Positions 8,270 to 12,403 of a stretch of DNA of 12,403 nucleotides are shown here, in pieces. Both the position numbers and the translations under genes were made by a program. Source of the stretch: JAMCRM01 sp041685075 (GTDB taxonomy: Bacteria; Acidobacteriota; Terriglobia; Bryobacterales; Bryobacteraceae); assembly GCA_041685075.1 (NCBI GenBank), contig JAWLGN010000156.1, positions 1 to 12,403 of the forward strand, in the 5' to 3' direction. Below the pieces are notes generated by a model that searched no databases, was not told the DNA's origin, and saw nothing but the letters and a program-made list of their open reading frames with translations. The stretch's first letter is position 1. Each line of letters opens with the position of its first letter.

Positions 8270-9184
8270 TCAGGCGGCGCGCGGGGGCGATTCGGGCTCG
8301 TCGCCGCGGTGCACTTCGGCTTCTTTCTCTCCGGCGCGGGCGGCGGCGTCGGCGATCACCCCGTTGACCTCGCCGCCGATCAGGATGGCGGCGCCGCTCA
8401 AGTAAAGCCAGAGCATCAGGATGATGACCGCGCCCAGCGAACCGTACAGGCGGTTGAAGTCCGCGAAGCGGCCGATGTAGATGCGCAGCCCGAAGGAAAC
8501 CAGCAGCCACAGCCCGATTCCCACCAGGGCGCCGGGGGCGTTCCATCCCCATTTGCGGGCGCGCACGTTGGGCGCGTAGCGGTAGACCAGCATGAACGCC
8601 AGGAAGAGGAACGCCAGCAGCAACGGCCAGTGGAGCAGGCTCCAGGTGGTTTCGAAGAGGGCGCCGAGGCCGAAGCGGTCGGCCATCCAGACGCCGATGC
8701 GGCCACCCCAGATGAGAGTGACCAGCGCTACCACCATCAGCGCGGAAACCGCCACGGTGAGGACGATGCTGACGATCACGCCCCTCCACCAGACGCGCGC
8801 TTCGGGTACGTTATAGGCGGCGTTGAGGCCTGCCATGATGGCGCGCATGCCTGCGGAAGCCGACCACAGGGCGGTGAGCGCTCCCACCGAAACCAGGAAG
8901 CCGCGGGCGCCCTGCGTGACCTCCGTCAGGATATTGCCCAGCAGCGTTCCGGCGGCGCCCGGGGCGGCGCGGCGGATGTAACCCATCAGGGCGTAGTAGA
9001 TTTCGGTGCCCGGTTCGGCAAACAGCCCCAGCACGGCGGTGAGCAGCAGCATGAGGGGAAAGATGGAGAGCAGGAAGTAGTAGGAGAGCTGCGCCGAGCG
9101 GCCGAATACGGCGTCGTCCCAAATGGCGTTGTAGACCCGGGAGAAGAACTGGCCCCATCTCAGCCCGGGTAACCGAAACCTCAT
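8270..9184 (-). CDS. YihY/BrkB-family inner-membrane protein
   Basis: A 304-residue polytopic membrane protein of the YihY/BrkB (UPF0761) family. Predicted membrane segments lie near 33-55, 95-113, 134-158, 181-202, 215-235 and 247-271. Family marks include the early AQLSYYFLLSIFPLMLLL segment and the C-terminal YGSLGAVIILMLWLYLSGA followed by GGEVN. The last 25 residues form a charged cytoplasmic tail (GEKEAEVHRGDEPESPP). Older databases call such proteins ribonuclease BN, a misassignment; the molecular function is not settled. The ATG lies 3 nt after the glycosidase stop on the same strand, so the two are probably co-transcribed. The stop is 7 bp from the convergent NapC-type gene. Confidence 0.88.
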   Translation of the reverse strand: MRFRLPGLRWGQFFSRVYNAIWDDAVFGRSAQLSYYFLLSIFPLMLLLTAVLGLFAEPGTEIYYALMGYIRRAAPGAAGTLLGNILTEVTQGARGFLVSVGALTALWSASAGMRAIMAGLNAAYNVPEARVWWRGVIVSIVLTVAVSALMVVALVTLIWGGRIGVWMADRFGLGALFETTWSLLHWPLLLAFLFLAFMLVYRYAPNVRARKWGWNAPGALVGIGLWLLVSFGLRIYIGRFADFNRLYGSLGAVIILMLWLYLSGAAILIGGEVNGVIADAAARAGEKEAEVHRGDEPESPPRAA

Positions 9185-9187
9185 CCT

Positions 9188-11101
9188 TTACCGGGCAAGC
9201 ACGGGAAATGCCGTAATGCGCAACTTCGCAGAGCCGTAAGGAATTAGCACCACCTCTTCCAATGGCCCGGTGCTTTCGACGGGGCTCTCGGGGAGCGGCC
9301 CGGCGGAGCCGTTTACAAGCTGCCAGCCGGAGAGGCGGCGTGCTTTGGCGTACAGCTCGAGCGGCGCGCCGAGCGGGCTGAATACGTACTCGCCCAGCGG
9401 CTTTTCCACCACCTTGACGGAGTCTTCGGGATGGGCGGGGTCGATGGCCAGGGCGTAGTTCCAGGGGGTGGTGGGGTGGACTTCCCAATCGGCGGCGGGG
9501 CCGTGGGTTTTGATCTTGCGCCAGTCTTCGCCGATGCGCAGGGCGAAGACCAGGGGGCCGCGCTCGAGCGCCACCGAGCGGCGGTGCCAGCGGGTGGCGC
9601 GCACCCGCATGGGGAAGGAGATCTCCACGCGGTCGCCTTTGCGCCAGGTGCGCAGGATGGGGTGCCAGGTATTGGGGCGCACGTTGGTTTCGGCGCGGCC
9701 GTTCACCCGCACCTGGGCGCCTTCGGCCCAGCGGGGAATGCGCAGCCGCAGTTCGAAGCGCACCGGCGCGGCCGGAGAGACGCGCAGCCGCACCTGGCCC
9801 CGGAAGGGGTATTCGGTATCGGCGGCGATGGTGGCGCGGACGCCGCTGCGGCCCACGCGGGCGCGCACTTCGCTGGGAGCGTAGGCAACCGCCGCCAGTC
9901 CGCCGTCGGGCGTGGCCATCCATAGGTGCGAGACCAACTTGGGCCAGCCCTGGTGCATGTTGGCGGTGCAGCAGCCGAAGTTGGGCTCCAGGCCATAGAG
10001 GTTGGAGTCGGGCCGGTTGTTGGTCCAGGCGCGCGGGTGGACGTTGCAGAGCACCTGGTTGGCCTGCTGGTCGTACTGGTGGGCCCACATGTCGGCGGTG
10101 AAGGTGCCGGGCAGGGGATTGTAGGCGATCTTTTCGAGACGGTCGCCGAAGGCGGGGTCCCCCAGGGTGGCGGTGAGGAGGTGCAGGGAGTACATGGCCT
10201 CGACGACGGCGCAGAGCTCGGTGCCCTGGGTGGGGTCGGGGCCGGCGTAGTGCTCGTCGCCGCTGTGGACGCCGTTGGGCTGGCCGTGATGGCGGTCGAG
10301 CGTCGCGAGCTGGTGGTAGACGGCGTCGCGGTCGGCGGCGTCGCCGGAGATGCGCCACCACAGGGCGGAGGTCTTGAGCGCCATGGCGTTGTTCACCACG
10401 TGGGTGGCGAGGCTGATCTGCTCCTTGGTGACCTTCTCCGGGTAGGCGAAATCGGCGAAGTGGGCGCGCCAGTCGAAGCCCTGGCGATGGAGGAGGCGGG
10501 CGAGATCCAGCCAGGCATCATCCGGCTTGCGCTGGTGAAGCCAGAAGAGGCTCACGAGCTGATCGGCCCATCGGTAGACGGCCCAGCGGAAGAGCGGCCG
10601 GGTGGGAAGCATGGCGGCCTGGTAGCGGAAGTACCGCTCCATGAGGGGGATGATGCGCGGATCGCCGGTGGCCTCCTGGTACTGCGCCAGCACCTTGAGC
10701 ATGACGAAGTTGGGCCACCAGTCGCCGGCGCGGTTGGGGTCCTTCTGGTGGAGCGGACCGATGGAGCCGTCCGGACGCTGGTTGGCGATGGTCCATTCGA
10801 CCCACTTCTTGACCTTGGCGATGAGGCGGGGGTCGTCCAGGGTGTAGGCCAGGGGGACGAGGCCGTCGAGGTAGTAGGGACCGCGCTCCCAGCTTTCGCC
10901 CTCGCCGCCCAGCCAGCCGCTGTCGGGCGCCAGGGAGGGCCAGAACTCGTCGAGCCGGCCGCTGAGACCTCCGGCCTGGATCTCGATCTGCCGCAGCAGC
11001 CACCCGCGCGCCTTGATGGAGCCCAGGGGCAAAGGCTCGTAGGCCGGCGGCTCGAGGGCCTGGAGCGACGCCGCCAGGCACAGCAGGGCCACATACTTCA
11101 T
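9188..11101 (-). CDS. Secreted GH127/GH146-type glycosidase (DUF1680), probable beta-L-arabinofuranosidase
   Basis: Predicted to remove terminal beta-L-arabinofuranose or a related sugar from plant-type glycans in the periplasm. Numbering is from ATG 11101 (637 residues), which gives a standard signal peptide (MKYVALLCLAASLQA, cleavage likely after LQA); an in-frame ATG at 11122 would add seven residues. An (alpha/alpha)6 catalytic region covers about 25-410, followed by beta-rich domains to the end. In Bifidobacterium HypBA1 (GH127) a Glu-X-Cys plus a Cys-Cys pair bind zinc and supply the acid/base and the nucleophile. Here the matching residues are E295-L-C297 (TQGTELCAVVEAM) and C377-C378 (NFGCCTANMHQG), about 80 residues apart as in the reference, so the active site looks intact. 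The substrate cannot be fixed from sequence because DUF1680 is broad. No sugar transporter or regulator lies beside it. Confidence 0.88.
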   Translation of the reverse strand: MKYVALLCLAASLQALEPPAYEPLPLGSIKARGWLLRQIEIQAGGLSGRLDEFWPSLAPDSGWLGGEGESWERGPYYLDGLVPLAYTLDDPRLIAKVKKWVEWTIANQRPDGSIGPLHQKDPNRAGDWWPNFVMLKVLAQYQEATGDPRIIPLMERYFRYQAAMLPTRPLFRWAVYRWADQLVSLFWLHQRKPDDAWLDLARLLHRQGFDWRAHFADFAYPEKVTKEQISLATHVVNNAMALKTSALWWRISGDAADRDAVYHQLATLDRHHGQPNGVHSGDEHYAGPDPTQGTELCAVVEAMYSLHLLTATLGDPAFGDRLEKIAYNPLPGTFTADMWAHQYDQQANQVLCNVHPRAWTNNRPDSNLYGLEPNFGCCTANMHQGWPKLVSHLWMATPDGGLAAVAYAPSEVRARVGRSGVRATIAADTEYPFRGQVRLRVSPAAPVRFELRLRIPRWAEGAQVRVNGRAETNVRPNTWHPILRTWRKGDRVEISFPMRVRATRWHRRSVALERGPLVFALRIGEDWRKIKTHGPAADWEVHPTTPWNYALAIDPAHPEDSVKVVEKPLGEYVFSPLGAPLELYAKARRLSGWQLVNGSAGPLPESPVESTGPLEEVVLIPYGSAKLRITAFPVLAR

Positions 11102-11184
11102 CCCGACAGCATAACGCGGCATCGCCGTTCAGAGGCGAAACCGGCGCGCAGAATGCGGAAAACAGCCATTCGGATTTGGAGACC

Positions 11185-11212
11185 TTGAATTGCTCATTCG
11201 CTCGCGTATGAT
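11185..11212 (+). promoter_or_regulatory. Sigma-70-type promoter for the CoA-dehydratase activase gene
   Basis: TTGAAT (11185-11190) and TATGAT (11207-11212) are separated by 16 nt. They match the -35 in four and the -10 in five of six positions. The start would fall near 11219, leaving a leader of about 13 nt before ATG 11232. The -10 overlaps two in-frame upstream ATGs (11208 and 11211), which makes those unlikely starts. Confidence 0.5.
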
Positions 11213-11231
11213 GGGAACTCAGGCAGGCCCT

Positions 11232-12403
11232 ATGGGTATCAACATCGGACTCGACATCGGCGCCATCTCGCTCAAACTGGCTGCGCTGGGCCAGCCTGCG
11301 GACCGGGCTGTGCTATCCATGCTTTGCGCCAACAACCCGGTCTTCCGTCTTACCGAGTGGGAGGGGCCCGGCGGCGAGCGGCTGCCCCTGGTGCTTTCCG
11401 AATACCGCCGCATCGCCGGCAGCCCCATTCAATCCACCTACGACCTGCTGCAGGAACTCTACGAAGGCGTACCGGAAAAGCTCATCGAGGGAATCCGGGT
11501 GACCGGATCGGGTTCCCGCACCATCGCCAAGATCCTGGGGCTGTATTTCGAGAACGAGTTCAAGGCCATCGCCCGGATGGTGGCGGCCTTTTATCCCCAG
11601 GTGAAAACCGTACTCGAGATCGGCGGGGAAAGCTCGAAGTACCTGCGGATCGAGGACGGCAACATCCTGGACTACGACCGCAGCGGGGAGTGCGCCGCGG
11701 GCACCGGTTCGTTCATCGACCAGCAGGCGCTGCGGATGCAGTACTCGGTCGAGGAGGTCGGGGACATCGTGGCCACCGCCGGGCATGCCGCACGCATTGC
11801 GGGGCGCTGCTCGGTCTTCGCCAAGAGCGACATGATCCACGCCCAGCAGAAGGGCTACTCGCCGGCGGCGATTCTGCGCGGGTTGTGCGACGCGGTGGCG
11901 CGCAACTTCAAGAGCGGCATTGTGCGGGGGCGCAAGCTGGAGACGCCCGCGGTGCTGATCGGGGCGGTATCGCAGAACCGGGGCGTGGTGGCGGCGCTGC
12001 GGGAGGCCTTCGCGGTGAACGAGGCGGAGTTGTTCGTGCCGGAACACTACGCCTGGTGCGGGGCCATCGGGACCGCAATTCTGGAAGCCGGCGAGACGCG
12101 CAAGCGCAGCTTCGTGGAGATCCACCGGCTGGCGCAGCACGAGGGCGGCGAGCAGGTGCACGACGCCAAGCCGCTGAGCATGGAAGATGTAGTGCTGCTG
12201 CGCGACCGCGTGCCGCAGTACGCGCCGCCGCCGGGCGACGGGCCGATTCCGGCCTACCTGGGGCTGGATATCGGGTCGGTTTCGACCAATGCGGTGGTGA
12301 TCGACGCCGAGGGCACCGTGATCCACGACGTCTACCTGCGGACGGCGGGGCGCCCGGTGGAAGCCGTGCAGCAGTGCCTGGAGGAGGTGGAGCGGCTGTG
12401 GGG
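11232..12403 (+). CDS. Large acyl-CoA dehydratase activase (BadF/BadG/BcrA/BcrD ATPase family), 3' truncated
   Basis: The first 390 residues of a gene that runs off the window. An ASKHA-type ATPase domain begins at once (NIGLDIGAISLKLAALG) and includes EIGGESSKYL near 129-138. Cys154 in CAAGTGSFIDQQA and Cys193 in GRCSVFAKSDM match the two cysteines that, in HgdC-type activators, hold one [4Fe-4S] cluster between two subunits. A second copy of the fold starts near residue 342 (YLGLDIGSVSTNAVVID), so this is the tandem-ATPase form that usually continues into DUF2229 and dehydratase-like domains and totals well over 1,000 residues. Characterised smaller relatives use ATP to push an electron onto (R)-2-hydroxyacyl-CoA dehydratases or benzoyl-CoA reductases; the substrate of the giant form is unknown. 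AGG at 11221-11223 is a modest ribosome site for ATG 11232. Confidence 0.9.
   Translation, partial: MGINIGLDIGAISLKLAALGQPADRAVLSMLCANNPVFRLTEWEGPGGERLPLVLSEYRRIAGSPIQSTYDLLQELYEGVPEKLIEGIRVTGSGSRTIAKILGLYFENEFKAIARMVAAFYPQVKTVLEIGGESSKYLRIEDGNILDYDRSGECAAGTGSFIDQQALRMQYSVEEVGDIVATAGHAARIAGRCSVFAKSDMIHAQQKGYSPAAILRGLCDAVARNFKSGIVRGRKLETPAVLIGAVSQNRGVVAALREAFAVNEAELFVPEHYAWCGAIGTAILEAGETRKRSFVEIHRLAQHEGGEQVHDAKPLSMEDVVLLRDRVPQYAPPPGDGPIPAYLGLDIGSVSTNAVVIDAEGTVIHDVYLRTAGRPVEAVQQCLEEVERLW

Noticed and set aside
9926..11188. Long plus-strand open frame opposite the glycosidase gene
   Set aside because: Its translation is a low-complexity Gly/Val/Glu pattern with no family marks, and the opposite strand encodes an intact glycosidase with its catalytic residues. 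High GC makes long antisense frames common.
11313..12326. Minus-strand open frame opposite the activase
   Set aside because: It is His/Arg/Pro-rich without recognisable motifs, while the plus strand encodes a clear ATPase with cluster cysteines.

Overview
The window is about 12.4 kb of GC-rich bacterial DNA with tightly packed genes. Its gene families suggest a soil- or sediment-type Acidobacteriota (Solibacter/Bryobacter-like): a TPR protein with a peptidase-like N-terminus, a PAS sigma-54 activator, multiheme quinol-linked cytochromes, a GH127-type glycosidase and a very large acyl-CoA dehydratase activase. This assignment rests on recalled family resemblance; there is no rRNA or marker gene here to prove it.

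Layout: (1) 1-2978, plus strand: the 3' part of a TPR/coiled-coil protein, joined by a GTGA stop/start overlap to a two-part GT4-type glycosyltransferase. (2) 2965-4308, minus strand: a sigma-54 enhancer-binding protein (PAS, AAA+, Fis HTH) whose 3' end overlaps the glycosyltransferase by 14 bp. (3) 4309-4587: a compact regulatory region. It holds a TATAAT box for the activator gene, a 9-bp-arm inverted repeat (4386-4415) and a good -24/-12 sigma-54 promoter match (4446-4461) reading rightward. (4) 4588-8262, plus strand: a degenerate receiver-like protein, a nine-heme c plus diheme b membrane cytochrome of CbcL architecture, and a six-heme NapC/NirT-type cytochrome (ImcH/NapC-like) whose start overlaps the previous stop. 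(5) 8270-11101, minus strand: a secreted GH127/DUF1680-type glycosidase followed 3 nt later by a YihY/BrkB-family membrane protein. (6) 11232-end, plus strand: the first 390 residues of a giant BadF/BadG-type (R)-2-hydroxyacyl-CoA dehydratase activase, with its own TTGAAT-N16-TATGAT promoter.

The most interesting unit is 2965-8262. A PAS activator with four clustered cysteines probably binds near the inverted repeat and turns on, through sigma-54, an orphan pseudo-receiver and two inner-membrane quinone-linked multiheme cytochromes. In Geobacter, CbcL and ImcH are separate quinol-oxidising gates used at different redox potentials, and the CbcBA gate depends on a sigma-54 activator. Here a CbcL-type and a NapC/ImcH-type protein sit in one apparent operon. 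This looks like a redox-controlled electron-exit (or entry) module. The terminal acceptor or reductase is not in the window.
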